A DNA stretch of 64,000 nucleotides, taken from the NCBI GenBank assembly GCA_018401465.1, contig JAGYKE010000004.1, positions 1,643,857 to 1,707,856 on the forward strand, in the 5' to 3' direction. Of the stretch, positions 25,090 through 33,673 are shown piece by piece; the stretch's first letter is position 1, and every line of letters begins with the position of its first letter. The position numbers were made by a program, and so were the translations under genes. The DNA comes from Aestuariivita sp. Its GTDB lineage: Bacteria; Pseudomonadota; Alphaproteobacteria; Rhodobacterales; Rhodobacteraceae. The notes below the pieces were generated by a model that saw only the letters and a program-made list of their open reading frames with translations, did not search any database and was not told the origin of the DNA.

Positions 25090-26403
25090 TTATAGCCGGG
25101 CCAGCCAGGTGGCAATGGAGGGAAACACGATCAGGATCGCCAAGGCCGCAAGCATTGCCAGCACGAAGGGGACCGCACCCGCGAAGATCTCGCCCACGCG
25201 GAGGCTGTCGTCGTTCATCGCGGACTTGATCGTATAGACCGACAATCCGAATGGCGGCGTCAAAAGCCCGATTTCCACAGCGATCACCGTCATCACGCCG
25301 AACCAGATCATGTCGAAGCCCGCCGCCTGCGCGACAGGCAGCGCGACCGGCAGGACGATCAGCATGATCGAGATGGAGTCGATGATGCAGCCCAGCGCGA
25401 TGATCAGCACGAGGTAGAGCAGGAGAAACCCATAAGGCCCGATACCGCCGGACAGGAAAACCTGCGCCAGGCTCTGCGGGACGCCCGACAGGGCCAGCAT
25501 GCGGCTGAAGAAGGTGGCGGCCAGAATCAGGAACAGGACCGACACGGTGATCTGCCCGGTTTCGACCAGCAACGCCCAGAACGTGCGGCGGTCCAGCGAC
25601 CGGCGCAGAAGGGCGATGACCAGAGCTCCGAAGGCCCCCGCGGCGCCGGCCTCGGTCGGGTTCAGGAAACCGCCATAGAGGCCACCCAGCACCAGCGCCA
25701 TCAGCGACAGGATCGGCAGCGCCTTGCGCGCGATCTCGGCCAGGCCGATGGCGGCGTCTTCGGGCGCGTGGTCCGCGGTCTCGAACACAAAACGCGGGCG
25801 CGTCACGGCCAGGATCACGATGGTCACGCAGAAGAGCGCTGACAGAAGAAGGCCGGGGCCCACGCCGGCAAGGAACATCCGGCCCACGGATTGTTCGGCC
25901 AGAACGGCATAGACGATCATCAGCAGCGACGGCGGGATCAGCATGCCCAGCACCGAGGATCCCGCGACCACGCCGGTCGCAAAGCGGCGGGTATAGCCGT
26001 GACGGCGCATTTCGGGCACCGCGATGCGACTGAACACGGTGGCCGAGGCGATGGAGATGCCCGTGATCGAGGCGAAGACCGCGTTGGCGAAAACAGTGGC
26101 CATGCCAAGGCCCGCCATGACGCGCCGCAAGAGGCGCTGGAAAACATCGAACGTGTCGCGCCCGACGCCGGACACGGTGACCAGCAGCCCCATCAGAACG
26201 AACAGCGGCACAACCGCGAAGAGATATTCCTCGAGGCTGTCATTGGCGACCTGCGCCATCATGCGGACGGCCACGGTATCGTTGCGGATGAAGGCCACGC
26301 CCGCGAAACTGACCGCCAGCATGCCGATACCGATGGGCAGGCCGATCACGATCAGCACGATCAGCGCGACCAGCGCATAGCTTCCGATTTCGACGGGACT
26401 CAT
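25090..26403 (-). CDS. TRAP transporter large permease (DctM), system 1
   Basis: 437 residues with about 12 membrane segments. Typical DctM features include ASATVFSRIAVPEMRRHGY, LGMLIPPSLLMIVYAVLAEQ, LNPTEAGAAGAFGALV and the C-terminal LLTPPFGLSVYTIKSAM. It forms the sodium-driven channel for substrate delivered by DctP. The start overlaps the dctQ stop (ATGA). It belongs to the catabolic island, so its cargo is probably the acid being degraded. Confidence 0.96.
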   Translation of the reverse strand: MSPVEIGSYALVALIVLIVIGLPIGIGMLAVSFAGVAFIRNDTVAVRMMAQVANDSLEEYLFAVVPLFVLMGLLVTVSGVGRDTFDVFQRLLRRVMAGLGMATVFANAVFASITGISIASATVFSRIAVPEMRRHGYTRRFATGVVAGSSVLGMLIPPSLLMIVYAVLAEQSVGRMFLAGVGPGLLLSALFCVTIVILAVTRPRFVFETADHAPEDAAIGLAEIARKALPILSLMALVLGGLYGGFLNPTEAGAAGAFGALVIALLRRSLDRRTFWALLVETGQITVSVLFLILAATFFSRMLALSGVPQSLAQVFLSGGIGPYGFLLLYLVLIIALGCIIDSISIMLIVLPVALPVAQAAGFDMIWFGVMTVIAVEIGLLTPPFGLSVYTIKSAMNDDSLRVGEIFAGAVPFVLAMLAALAILIVFPSIATWLARL

Positions 26404-26939
26404 CTGCCTGCTTTCACGACGGCGCGGATCGCGCCAAGGGTGGCAACCACGAATTCGATGGCGGCTACGGCAAAGCCCGCCAGGATCAGCGCCCGGAAGG
26501 GCCAGGTGGGCAGGGTCGCCATTCCGGTGATGCCGATGTATTCGGCGGCGTTCAGGTCCTTCTCCAGCACCCGGATCGAGGCCCAGGCGATGGTGCCGAG
26601 GATCGCCGCTCCGATGGCGTTGAAGGCTGCCTGCATGCAGGCGGCCGCGCGCGGGGCGCGGGTCGCCACGACGTCGAGCACGAATTCGGTCCGGGCCAGG
26701 CGGCCCGCGCGCACGGTCGCGGCCAGTTGCAGGGCGACCAGTGTGACAACCAGCAGTGCGCCCCCTTCGGAGACCAAAGGCAGCGACGCGCCCATCAGGT
26801 TGCGCGCAGCGATGTCGGCGCAGATGATCAGCATGAGCACCCCGATCAGCACGGTTCCGATCGCGGCGAAGGCCTCGACGATGAAATGCCAGCCGCGAAT
26901 CACGCGGCTGGCTTCGGTCTGGCTGTGGGCCATGTTCAT
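26400..26939 (-). CDS. TRAP transporter small permease (DctQ), system 1
   Basis: 179 residues with four membrane segments; DctQ motif ARNLMGASLPLVSEGGALLV near residue 50 and RTEFVLDVVATR. It partners DctM. The ATG at 26939 lies 10 bases past the dctP stop; the family-typical first helix (FIVEAFAAIGTVLIGVLMLI) starts about 17 residues in. Confidence 0.9.
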   Translation of the reverse strand: MNMAHSQTEASRVIRGWHFIVEAFAAIGTVLIGVLMLIICADIAARNLMGASLPLVSEGGALLVVTLVALQLAATVRAGRLARTEFVLDVVATRAPRAAACMQAAFNAIGAAILGTIAWASIRVLEKDLNAAEYIGITGMATLPTWPFRALILAGFAVAAIEFVVATLGAIRAVVKAGR

Positions 26940-26949
26940 GGCTGAGGGA

Positions 26950-28017
26950 TCACTCGTCCCAGGCACGGACCGGCTGTTCGCCGCGGGCGCGCAGGCCGGC
27001 CAGATATTGCGCCAGGAATTCCGATGCGGGAATGCCGCGGGCATCCAGCGGTTCGGCCCATTCCTTGGCGATGTTGGGCAGCTTGCCCGCCCATTTGGCC
27101 AATTCGCCCTCGGGCATCTGGACGATCTGAACCGGAACCGATTGGCCCGCGCCCAGTTCGACCATCTTGTTCAGCGCGAATTCGTGCCGGGTGACCAGGT
27201 CCTGTCCATGGCTGACGGTGTAGTACTTCCCCGCCTCGATCATGGCGTTCTGCACCTCTTCGGGCAGTGCGTCCCAGCTGTCGCGGTTGATGGCGATGGC
27301 ACCCGAGAACGAGCCACCCGCGTCGAAGCGGTTGATGTAGGGGGCCACTTCATACAGCTTGATCGGCAGCGCACCCAGCGCGAGCGTCAGCGCTCCGTCC
27401 GACACGCCGGTCTGCACGTCGGTGTAGTAGGTCGTCAGCGCGCCGTCGACGGCATTGGCATCGGTGCCGCGCAGCCAGTTGCCCAGCACGCCCGGCGCCG
27501 AGATCTTCATCCCCGCGATGTCGTCGATGCCGGTCAGCGGCTCCTTGGTGTAGATGTCATAAAGGTCGGTGCCGGTCAGGCCGAGAACCTTGAGGTTGTA
27601 CTGCTCCCATTCGTTGCGGAAGGCCTCGTTGGTCTCCATCAACTCCATGTGCACTTCCAGCTGGAGCGCGGGATTGTCCGTGGAGAAGGGCGCATTGGAC
27701 GAGGCCTGGCTGAGCGGCAGCTTGGCCTGTTCGAGGAACGAGAACACCCAGCCGATGTCGGTGACGCCTTCCTCGACCGAGGTCAGCGTGGCGTTGGCCT
27801 TGTAGAGCTGGCCGCCGAAGGCTTCGTTCCATTCGATCTTGTATTTGCCCGTGCTGGCCAGGATCTCGTCCGTGCGGGCCATGAAATGGGTCTGGATCAT
27901 CCCGACCCACGGCACGACCGTCGGGTGGCTGGATGCGATGGTCAGGTTGATCGTTTCCTGCGCCTGAACGGGCAGGGCAAGCAGGCTGGCCAGAATGGCA
28001 CCGTGTAGTATCTTCAT
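26950..28017 (-). CDS. TRAP transporter substrate-binding protein (DctP), system 1
   Basis: 355 residues. Sec signal MKILHGAILASLLALPVQAQ. Periplasmic binding protein of the DctP fold, with ISAPGVLGNWLRGTDANAVD (near 160-180) covering the usual carboxylate-binding Arg. GGAGGAAACC just before the ATG at 28017 is an excellent ribosome site. It leads the transporter genes and is preceded by the YCII gene. Substrate inferred only from context: an aromatic-derived or branched carboxylate. Confidence 0.94.
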   Translation of the reverse strand: MKILHGAILASLLALPVQAQETINLTIASSHPTVVPWVGMIQTHFMARTDEILASTGKYKIEWNEAFGGQLYKANATLTSVEEGVTDIGWVFSFLEQAKLPLSQASSNAPFSTDNPALQLEVHMELMETNEAFRNEWEQYNLKVLGLTGTDLYDIYTKEPLTGIDDIAGMKISAPGVLGNWLRGTDANAVDGALTTYYTDVQTGVSDGALTLALGALPIKLYEVAPYINRFDAGGSFSGAIAINRDSWDALPEEVQNAMIEAGKYYTVSHGQDLVTRHEFALNKMVELGAGQSVPVQIVQMPEGELAKWAGKLPNIAKEWAEPLDARGIPASEFLAQYLAGLRARGEQPVRAWDE

Positions 28018-28050
28018 GGTTTCCTCCCTCAAGGATCTCTGTGAGTGGCG

Positions 28051-28452
28051 TCAGCTGAAGCTGAACGTCTGGTTCGAATTGTTGAGCGTGATCGTGACCG
28101 TACCTTCGTTGATCAGCCAGGGCCGCACGCGGAAGCTGCGCGCGCCCGATTTGTGCATCGGATCGCGTTCTGCGATCGCGACCGCCTCGGCGCGCGAAGC
28201 AGCCTTGACGATGACGAGGCCTTCGCCTTCCCAGCTTTGCTCGTCATCGGTCCACATCGGACCCGCGGCATAGAGGATACCGTCGCGTTCCAGCTGGACC
28301 TGAAACTTCAGGTGCTCCTCGATCACGGCGAAAACGGGACCCAGCCCGTCGTTGGGCGTGGTGAAGATCGCGTAGAGCTGGCGCTGGAGCATCCCCTTCG
28401 AGGCCTCCAGCACCGCCGCGGCGGGCACGGATTTCGGATTGTCTTCGGCCAT
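28051..28452 (-). CDS. YCII-related domain protein
   Basis: 133 residues. A YCII-like ferredoxin fold: MLQRQLYAIFTTPNDGLGPV, HLKFQVQLERDGILYAAGPM, ASRAEAVAIAERDPMHKSGA, close to the YciI pattern in which a conserved His-Asp pair and the DPxxxxG motif form the active site. Relatives resemble muconolactone isomerase, so an isomerase or dehydrohalogenase-like step on a ring-cleavage product is plausible. The ATG at 28452 follows GATGGGAGAAG. Confidence 0.8.
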   Translation of the reverse strand: MAEDNPKSVPAAAVLEASKGMLQRQLYAIFTTPNDGLGPVFAVIEEHLKFQVQLERDGILYAAGPMWTDDEQSWEGEGLVIVKAASRAEAVAIAERDPMHKSGARSFRVRPWLINEGTVTITLNNSNQTFSFS

Positions 28453-28492
28453 TGTGCTTCTCCCATCGCACGTGTCAGGTCGCCTCGGATCG

Positions 28493-29638
28493 TCAGCTTG
28501 CCTTCCTCCTGGCAAGTTCGGACCGGATTTCTGCGCCATGCTCGTCCAGGACGGGCGGCGGCACGACGTCCAGTTCGGGCTGGCCGTCAAAGTTGTAGGG
28601 CGCGCGCACGGTTGTGAAAGTTCCCAATTCACGCGAGGGCGCGGAAATCTTCAGGTTCAGGTGCCGCGCCTGCGGATCCTCCAGCGCCTCGTCACTGTCA
28701 TAGGCGGGGCTGTGGGGCACTTCATGGTCCAGCAGGGCCGCGCACCACGCGTCGCGTGTCTTCTTCAGGAAGACGGGCGTGAAATGGGCGATCAAGTCGT
28801 CCTGGTGGCGGATACGCTCGGGCCGTTCGGCAAAGCGTGGATCCTGCGCCAGATGATCCTGCCCGGTAGCCGCCAGAAAACTCAGCCAGAATTTGGTGGG
28901 CGAGGACATGTGGATCGCCACCCATTTTCCGTCTGCGCATTCGAAGGTGTAGGATTGCGACACCATGGGGCGCGACAAGGGCCCCATGACTTCGCCCGCG
29001 CTGTAGTAATGGGTGAAGCTGTCGAGGTTGAAGTGGCTCATCGCCTCCAGCATCGAGATGTCGAGGCGGCGACCCCGGCCGGTCTTCGTTCGCTCGATCA
29101 GCGCGGCCAGGATGCCCATCGCGGCATACTGGCCGGTCAGGCTGTCGGCGATGGCGGGTCCGATCACGCGCGGATCGGTGGGAGGGGTCAACAGGCGCAG
29201 GTATCCGCTGGCAGCCTGCGCCACGCTGTCGAAGGCGGGGCGGTCGCGGGATGGCCCGGTCTGCCCGAACCCCGAGATCGCGCAATAGATCAGGTCCGGG
29301 CGCGCGCGGCGCAGGTCTTCTTCGCCCACGCCCAGATTCTCGGCCACGCCGGGGCGGAAGTTCTGGATGAAGACATCCGCCGTTGCGATCAGGTCGAGGA
29401 AAACCGCAAGATCGTCGGGCTTGGTCGTGTCCAGCGCGATGGAGCGCTTGTTGCGGTTATAGGCCTGATAATGCGCGCTGTAGAGCCCGCCCTTGAACTC
29501 GCGGAACGGATCTCCCTTACCGGGGCGCTCCACCTTGATGACGTCGGCGCCCAGGTCGGCGAGGTGCATGCCGGCCGCCGGGCCGGTGATGTAGGTGCCC
29601 AGTTCGACGACACGGATGTCCTTGAGGATCTTGACCAT
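28493..29638 (-). CDS. CaiB/BaiF family (class III) CoA-transferase
   Basis: 381 residues. Class III CoA-transferases move CoA between carboxylic acids. Family marks: VELGTYITGPAAGMHLADLG, ADVIKVERPGKGDPFR, NRNKRSIALD, and RDRPAFDSVAQAASGYLRLL with the catalytic-region aspartate. A GHis/GTKxxG-type turn and a C-terminal VPPPVLDEHGAEI are also typical. It lies 4 bases after the citryl-CoA-lyase-like gene, so the two are probably consecutive steps: CoA activation of a dicarboxylic or hydroxy acid, then lyase cleavage. Confidence 0.93.
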   Translation of the reverse strand: MVKILKDIRVVELGTYITGPAAGMHLADLGADVIKVERPGKGDPFREFKGGLYSAHYQAYNRNKRSIALDTTKPDDLAVFLDLIATADVFIQNFRPGVAENLGVGEEDLRRARPDLIYCAISGFGQTGPSRDRPAFDSVAQAASGYLRLLTPPTDPRVIGPAIADSLTGQYAAMGILAALIERTKTGRGRRLDISMLEAMSHFNLDSFTHYYSAGEVMGPLSRPMVSQSYTFECADGKWVAIHMSSPTKFWLSFLAATGQDHLAQDPRFAERPERIRHQDDLIAHFTPVFLKKTRDAWCAALLDHEVPHSPAYDSDEALEDPQARHLNLKISAPSRELGTFTTVRAPYNFDGQPELDVVPPPVLDEHGAEIRSELARRKAS

Positions 29639-29642
29639 CGGA

Positions 29643-30443
29643 TCACTCGGCCGCGCGTCTGGCGGGCATGGCGCCGTCATAGGCGATCGCCTGATCCGCC
29701 TTGTGCGACATGACAAAGCCGATCGAGCGCAGGCTTTCCTCGTAAAGATGCGCCGACAACCCCGCCGCGCGCGCCAGAAGGGGCACGGCCTTCATCGCCT
29801 CGAGGGGCCAGCCTGCATCCAGCATGCAGGCCGGGATCGCGCCCGAGACATTGATCGGAAGGGGGCGCTCGACGATGGCACTGGCATGTTTGTCCAGAAC
29901 ACGCAGAGCGTGGACATGGCGCCCGCTCAGGCCCAAATTGTCCGCGATCGCCAACAGCCGGTCAGCGCGCGGGTCGCCGCCCGAATGCTGGGGATGACCC
30001 AGGCCCGCGACCTTGCGGCGCTCGGCCTTGTGCTGGCGCAGGCTGTCGATCACGACAGGTTCGACATCGCCATCCCCGGCAGATTTCACCAGGTCCGCGA
30101 GGTAGCGGCCGGCAGTCTCGGAGCTGCCCGCGACCACGCTGCCCATCCCCAACAGACCTGCGGCCATCGCGCCCTGCCAGGCATCCGGGCCCGCCGCCAG
30201 CGTCATCCGCGCGGCCTGCACCGATGGCACCAGCCCGTGTTCGGAAATCGCCACCAGACAGGCGTCCAGCATGCGGCGTTGCGCCTCGCTGGGCGTCTTT
30301 CCGATGACCAGAAGCCAGAAATAATCGCTGAACCCGATCTTGCCGATCAGGTCGTCGCACAGGTCATGACCGCGCACAGTGATCGTGTCGGCGTCCGAGG
30401 TTGCGATCGCGGTGAAGGCCTGGTCCTGTTTCCCGATGCGCAT
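29643..30443 (-). CDS. Citryl-CoA lyase / citrate-synthase-like protein
   Basis: 266 residues, shorter than citrate synthase (about 430) and lacking its N-terminal domain. Motifs: GKIGFSDYFWLLVIGKTPSE and the CoA/substrate loop GLGHPQHSGGDPRADRLLAI near residues 142-160, as in stand-alone citryl-CoA lyases. It likely cleaves a citryl- or citramalyl-type CoA ester to acetyl-CoA and a keto acid. The ATG at 30443 has GGGGGA upstream; a TTG at 30461 is unlikely. It is the first gene of the leftward block, next to the divergent operator. Confidence 0.85.
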   Translation of the reverse strand: MRIGKQDQAFTAIATSDADTITVRGHDLCDDLIGKIGFSDYFWLLVIGKTPSEAQRRMLDACLVAISEHGLVPSVQAARMTLAAGPDAWQGAMAAGLLGMGSVVAGSSETAGRYLADLVKSAGDGDVEPVVIDSLRQHKAERRKVAGLGHPQHSGGDPRADRLLAIADNLGLSGRHVHALRVLDKHASAIVERPLPINVSGAIPACMLDAGWPLEAMKAVPLLARAAGLSAHLYEESLRSIGFVMSHKADQAIAYDGAMPARRAAE

Positions 30444-30464
30444 GATCAGTCCCCCACCCAATAA

Positions 30465-30503
30465 TTTCGCCTAGCGAAAAGATTTTCTCTTGCCGAATAT
30501 AAT
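30465..30503. promoter_or_regulatory. Divergent operator-promoter, probable IclR site
   Basis: Perfect inverted repeat TTTCGC-CTA-GCGAAA (30465-30479) followed by a TATAAT box (30498-30503) for the rightward dioxygenase gene; the repeat overlaps the expected -35 position. No good -35 hexamer is present, consistent with regulator-dependent transcription. The adjacent IclR gene is the obvious candidate. Confidence 0.65.
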
Positions 30504-30575
30504 GACCCGCTTTACCGTTACGTCAAGACGCAATTTGAAGGGGTCTGTCGCTGCACCGCCCCGGGGGAGAAGACC

Positions 30576-31439
30576 ATGCGCAACATCAATGAATTCACCA
30601 TCACCCAGGCGGTGAAAGACACTTTCAGGACCCAGGAGGGCAGCCGGTTCGAGCAGTTGCTGCACGGCCTGATCGACCACCTGCACGACTTCACGCGCGA
30701 AAACCAGCTGACCCATGAGGAATGGATGCGGGTTTTGATGTTCCTGTATGACTGCGGCAAGATCTCGACCCCGGAGCGGCACGAATTCATCCTGTTGTCA
30801 GACGTTCTGGGCTTTTCGGCGCTGGTCGACATGATCAATTCGAAAGGCGGGGCGACCGAGGGGTCCAATCTTGGGCCCTTCTACCTTGACGATGCCCCGC
30901 GCAAGGCGCTGGGGGCCGATCTGTCCGACGGCCGCGAGGGGGTGAACGTGCTGGTGCGCGGCAAGGTCACCGACAACCTGCACAAACCTCTGCCCGGCGC
31001 CATCGTCGATACCTGGCAGGCCGATGCGGCAGGCACCTATCCGATCCAGGAGCAGGCGCAGGGTCAGGACAAGATGGACCTGCGCGGCGTGTTTCAGGCC
31101 GACGACAAGGGAAATTACTGGTACACAACCGTTCTGCCCAAGCCCTATACCGTTCCCTATGACGGCCCGGTGGGGGAATTGCTGCGCGCAGGCGACCGCC
31201 ATGCGTGGCGGCCCGCGCACCTGCATTTCATCGTGCGCGCGCCCGGCATGTCCTCGATCACGACCGAGGTCTTTTTCGAGAACATGGAATATCTCGACAA
31301 TGATGCGGTCTTCGGTGTCCGCACCGGGCTGATCGCCAAGTTGCGCCCTGTCAAGAAAGGCGAGGATCTGGGTGTGACCACCGAGCGGACGCCCGAGGCC
31401 GTCGTCGATTTCGACTTCGTGCTGGCCCCGACCGGCTGA
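30576..31439 (+). CDS. Intradiol ring-cleavage dioxygenase (hydroxyquinol 1,2-dioxygenase type)
   Basis: 287 residues. N-terminal helical dimerisation domain (about 1-95) then the catalytic beta-sandwich. Non-haem Fe(III) ligands fit Tyr155 (AAGTYPIQ), Tyr191 (LPKPYTVPYDGP), His215 and His217 (WRPAHLHFIV). The DTWQADAAGTY and PVGELLRAGDRHAWRPAHLH patterns are closer to hydroxyquinol than to catechol enzymes. It would open a 1,2,4-trihydroxybenzene-like ring to maleylacetate or a substituted version. The ATG at 30576 has CCGGGGGAGAAG upstream. It leads the rightward IclR-MetE-like unit. Confidence 0.92.
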   Translation: MRNINEFTITQAVKDTFRTQEGSRFEQLLHGLIDHLHDFTRENQLTHEEWMRVLMFLYDCGKISTPERHEFILLSDVLGFSALVDMINSKGGATEGSNLGPFYLDDAPRKALGADLSDGREGVNVLVRGKVTDNLHKPLPGAIVDTWQADAAGTYPIQEQAQGQDKMDLRGVFQADDKGNYWYTTVLPKPYTVPYDGPVGELLRAGDRHAWRPAHLHFIVRAPGMSSITTEVFFENMEYLDNDAVFGVRTGLIAKLRPVKKGEDLGVTTERTPEAVVDFDFVLAPTG

Positions 31440-31444
31440 GCCAC

Positions 31445-32248
31445 ATGTCCAGCAGCGCCGCCAGACCTGCCGAATTCGTCGAAGCCCTCGCCAAGGGCAT
31501 CGGCATATTCGAGGCGTTCGATGCTGATCACACCGCGATGACACTGTCCGAAATCGCCCGGCGCGTCGGTCTGTCGCCCGCCGCCGCGCGCCGGTCGCTG
31601 ATCACGCTGCAGGCGTTGGGATATGTGGGCAAGTCAGAGAAGCTGTTCTTCCTGCGCCCAAAGGTGATGACGATAGGGTCGGCCTTCCATTTCTCGGCCC
31701 ATTTCGACGAAGTGCTGCAACCCGACCTGCGGATGATCGTGGACCGCTTCGGCGATGCCTCTTCGGTCGGGACGCTGGAGGGGAGCGACGTGATCTACGT
31801 GGCCCATGTCTCGGTCCAGCGCGCCCGGCGTGCGGCGGCAGTGCCGGGGGCACGCTATCCGGCGCATTGCACGTCGATAGGGCGGGTCTTGCTGGCCGGA
31901 CTGCCGCGCGAGAAGTGCGATGCCTGGCTGGACGCGGCCCGGCTGACGCCGATGACCGAGAAGACCGTCACCGACAAGGCGCGCTTTGCCCGCATCCTGG
32001 ACCAGGTCCGCACCGAGGGCTGGGCGACGACGGTCGATCAGCTGGATTACGGGATCACCGCGCTGGCGGTGCCCATCCGCGACGCCAGGGGCCATACGAT
32101 CGCGGCGCTGAACACGTCGGGTTATACCGGGATGGTGACGGCCGAAGACCTGGTGCGCGACCGCCTTCCCGCCCTGCGCGAGGCGGCCTCGCATATCGCC
32201 CATGAAATCCGGCGCTTCCCGGTGCTGCAATCGGTTCTTGGCGGCTGA
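31445..32248 (+). CDS. IclR family transcriptional regulator
   Basis: 267 residues. The winged helix (MTLSEIARRVGLSPAAARRS, LITLQALGYVGKSEKLFFLR) is followed by the IclR effector domain (VIYVAHVSVQRARRAAAVPG, AHCTSIGRVLLAGLPREKCD, ALAVPIRDARGHTIAALNTS). The pattern is closest to PcaR/PobR-type regulators of aromatic degradation. It lies 5 bases after the dioxygenase and probably controls both directions from the palindrome at 30465. Confidence 0.95.
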   Translation: MSSSAARPAEFVEALAKGIGIFEAFDADHTAMTLSEIARRVGLSPAAARRSLITLQALGYVGKSEKLFFLRPKVMTIGSAFHFSAHFDEVLQPDLRMIVDRFGDASSVGTLEGSDVIYVAHVSVQRARRAAAVPGARYPAHCTSIGRVLLAGLPREKCDAWLDAARLTPMTEKTVTDKARFARILDQVRTEGWATTVDQLDYGITALAVPIRDARGHTIAALNTSGYTGMVTAEDLVRDRLPALREAASHIAHEIRRFPVLQSVLGG

Positions 32249-32301
32249 GGCGCCGCCCCTGTCTTGTCGGGCCAGAAACCCATGAAATCGTGAGGATACA
32301 C

Positions 32302-33327
32302 ATGCTTTTCCCAACCTCTCTTGTCGGATCCTATTGCCAGCCCGACTGGCTGATCGACCGCGATAAGCTGAAAGGCCAGTTTCCGCCGCGCACCCGCGCG
32401 AAGGAATTGTGGCGCATCCCCGAGGACAGGCTGCAACAGGCTCAGGACGACGCCACGCTGATCGCGATCCGTGACCAGGAACGCGCGGGCCTCGACATCC
32501 TGACCGATGGCGAAATCCGCCGGGAAAGCTATTCCAACCGCTTCGCGACCGCGCTGGAGGGGCTGGATCTGGACAATTACGCCGAAGTGATGACCCGTTC
32601 AGGCAAGCCCGTCCCGGTGCCGCGCATCACGGGCCCCATCCGCCGCACCGGTCCGATCGAGGTCGAGGATCTGAAGTTCCTGCGCGCCAACACGGACCGG
32701 CAGATCAAGATCACCCTGCCGGGCCCCTTCACGATGTCCCAGCAGGCGGTGAACGAATATTACCCGACCGTCGCCGATGCGGCGATGGATTACGCCCGCG
32801 CCGTGCGCGAGGAGATGGCTGAACTGTTCGCAGCCGGGGCTGACGTGGTGCAACTGGACGAACCCTGGATGCAGGCCAAACCCGATCTGGCCGAGGAATA
32901 TGGCCTGGCCGCCCTGAACGCCGCCCTTGAGGGCGCGGCGGGCAAGACGGCGGTGCATGTCTGTTTCGGCTATGCCGCGCTGACCAAGGACCGGCCCGAT
33001 GGATATTCCTTCTTGCCGCAGATGAAGGATTGCCTCTGCGACCAGATCAGCATCGAGACGGCGCAGGCGAACCTCGATACTTCTGTCCTGGAGGAGGTGC
33101 GGGGCAAGACGATCATCCTCGGCGTGCTGAACCTGGCCGACATGGGCATCGAGACGCCCGAGATCATCGCCCACCGCATCCGCCGCGCACTGCCCCATGT
33201 GGACGCCGACAAGGTGGTGGTGGCGCCCGATTGCGGCCTGAAATACCTGCCGCGCAATGTGGCTTTCGGCAAGATGAAGGCCATGGCGGACGGGGCCGCG
33301 ATCGTGCGGGCGGAACTGGGCGGCTGA
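32302..33327 (+). CDS. MetE-like cobalamin-independent methyltransferase (C-terminal catalytic domain only)
   Basis: 341 residues, half the length of full MetE. TIM-barrel motifs: LVGSYCQPDWLID, GLDILTDGEIRRESYSNRF, LPGPFTMSQQAVNEYY, VVQLDEPWMQAKPD. Zinc ligands are visible as His-x-Cys in TAVHVCFGY (about residue 220) and Cys in VAPDCGLKYLPR (about 312). Full MetE makes methionine from homocysteine and methyl-folate. The truncated, catabolic-cluster version may take a methyl group from an O-methylated aromatic or another donor; this is inference. The ATG at 32302 has TGAGGAT upstream. Confidence 0.88.
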   Translation: MLFPTSLVGSYCQPDWLIDRDKLKGQFPPRTRAKELWRIPEDRLQQAQDDATLIAIRDQERAGLDILTDGEIRRESYSNRFATALEGLDLDNYAEVMTRSGKPVPVPRITGPIRRTGPIEVEDLKFLRANTDRQIKITLPGPFTMSQQAVNEYYPTVADAAMDYARAVREEMAELFAAGADVVQLDEPWMQAKPDLAEEYGLAALNAALEGAAGKTAVHVCFGYAALTKDRPDGYSFLPQMKDCLCDQISIETAQANLDTSVLEEVRGKTIILGVLNLADMGIETPEIIAHRIRRALPHVDADKVVVAPDCGLKYLPRNVAFGKMKAMADGAAIVRAELGG

Positions 33328-33337
33328 AACCTGCCGG

Positions 33338-33523
33338 TCATGGTCCCATCAGGAACATGGCCAGCGGCACCGGCAGGATGGCGAGGCTGATGGCAAGAAA
33401 AGTGGGCAAGGGCGTGAAAATGCCGCTCAGGCCCGCTGTCATCATGGTTACGCCGCCACCCACCACGACATTGCCGGGGGCGTTCAGCGCATTGGTGAGG
33501 GCGGGGTTGCGATAGAGCGGGCC
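33338..33523 (-). pseudogene. C-terminal fragment of an unidentified membrane protein
   Basis: The minus frame reads GPLYRNPALTNALNAPGNVV, then a hydrophobic stretch (LSGIFTPLPTFLAISLAILP) to a stop at 33338. Upstream is an immediate in-frame TGA and then unrelated sequence, so the gene is broken at 33523. Probably the end of a permease; the family is not recognised. Confidence 0.45.
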
Positions 33524-33596
33524 TCACTCGACCCGAACGAGCGGTGCGCCTCGGCCAGCAGCGAAGCTGCGCGCGCCACCATCGCAGCAGCGTGCG

Positions 33597-33673
33597 ATGG
33601 CCAAGAAGGTCACAGAACGACGGGGCCTCAGCATCGCGCTGGCCTGTCGGGCCTTCGGGGTCAGCGAGACCTG
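33597..33673 (+). pseudogene. IS3-family OrfB N-terminal fragment
   Basis: Reads MAKKVTERRGLSIALACRAF then GVSETC, the start of IS3-type OrfB (usually followed by YRY), after which homology stops. Together with the fragment before it, this marks an IS-related scar. Confidence 0.6.
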
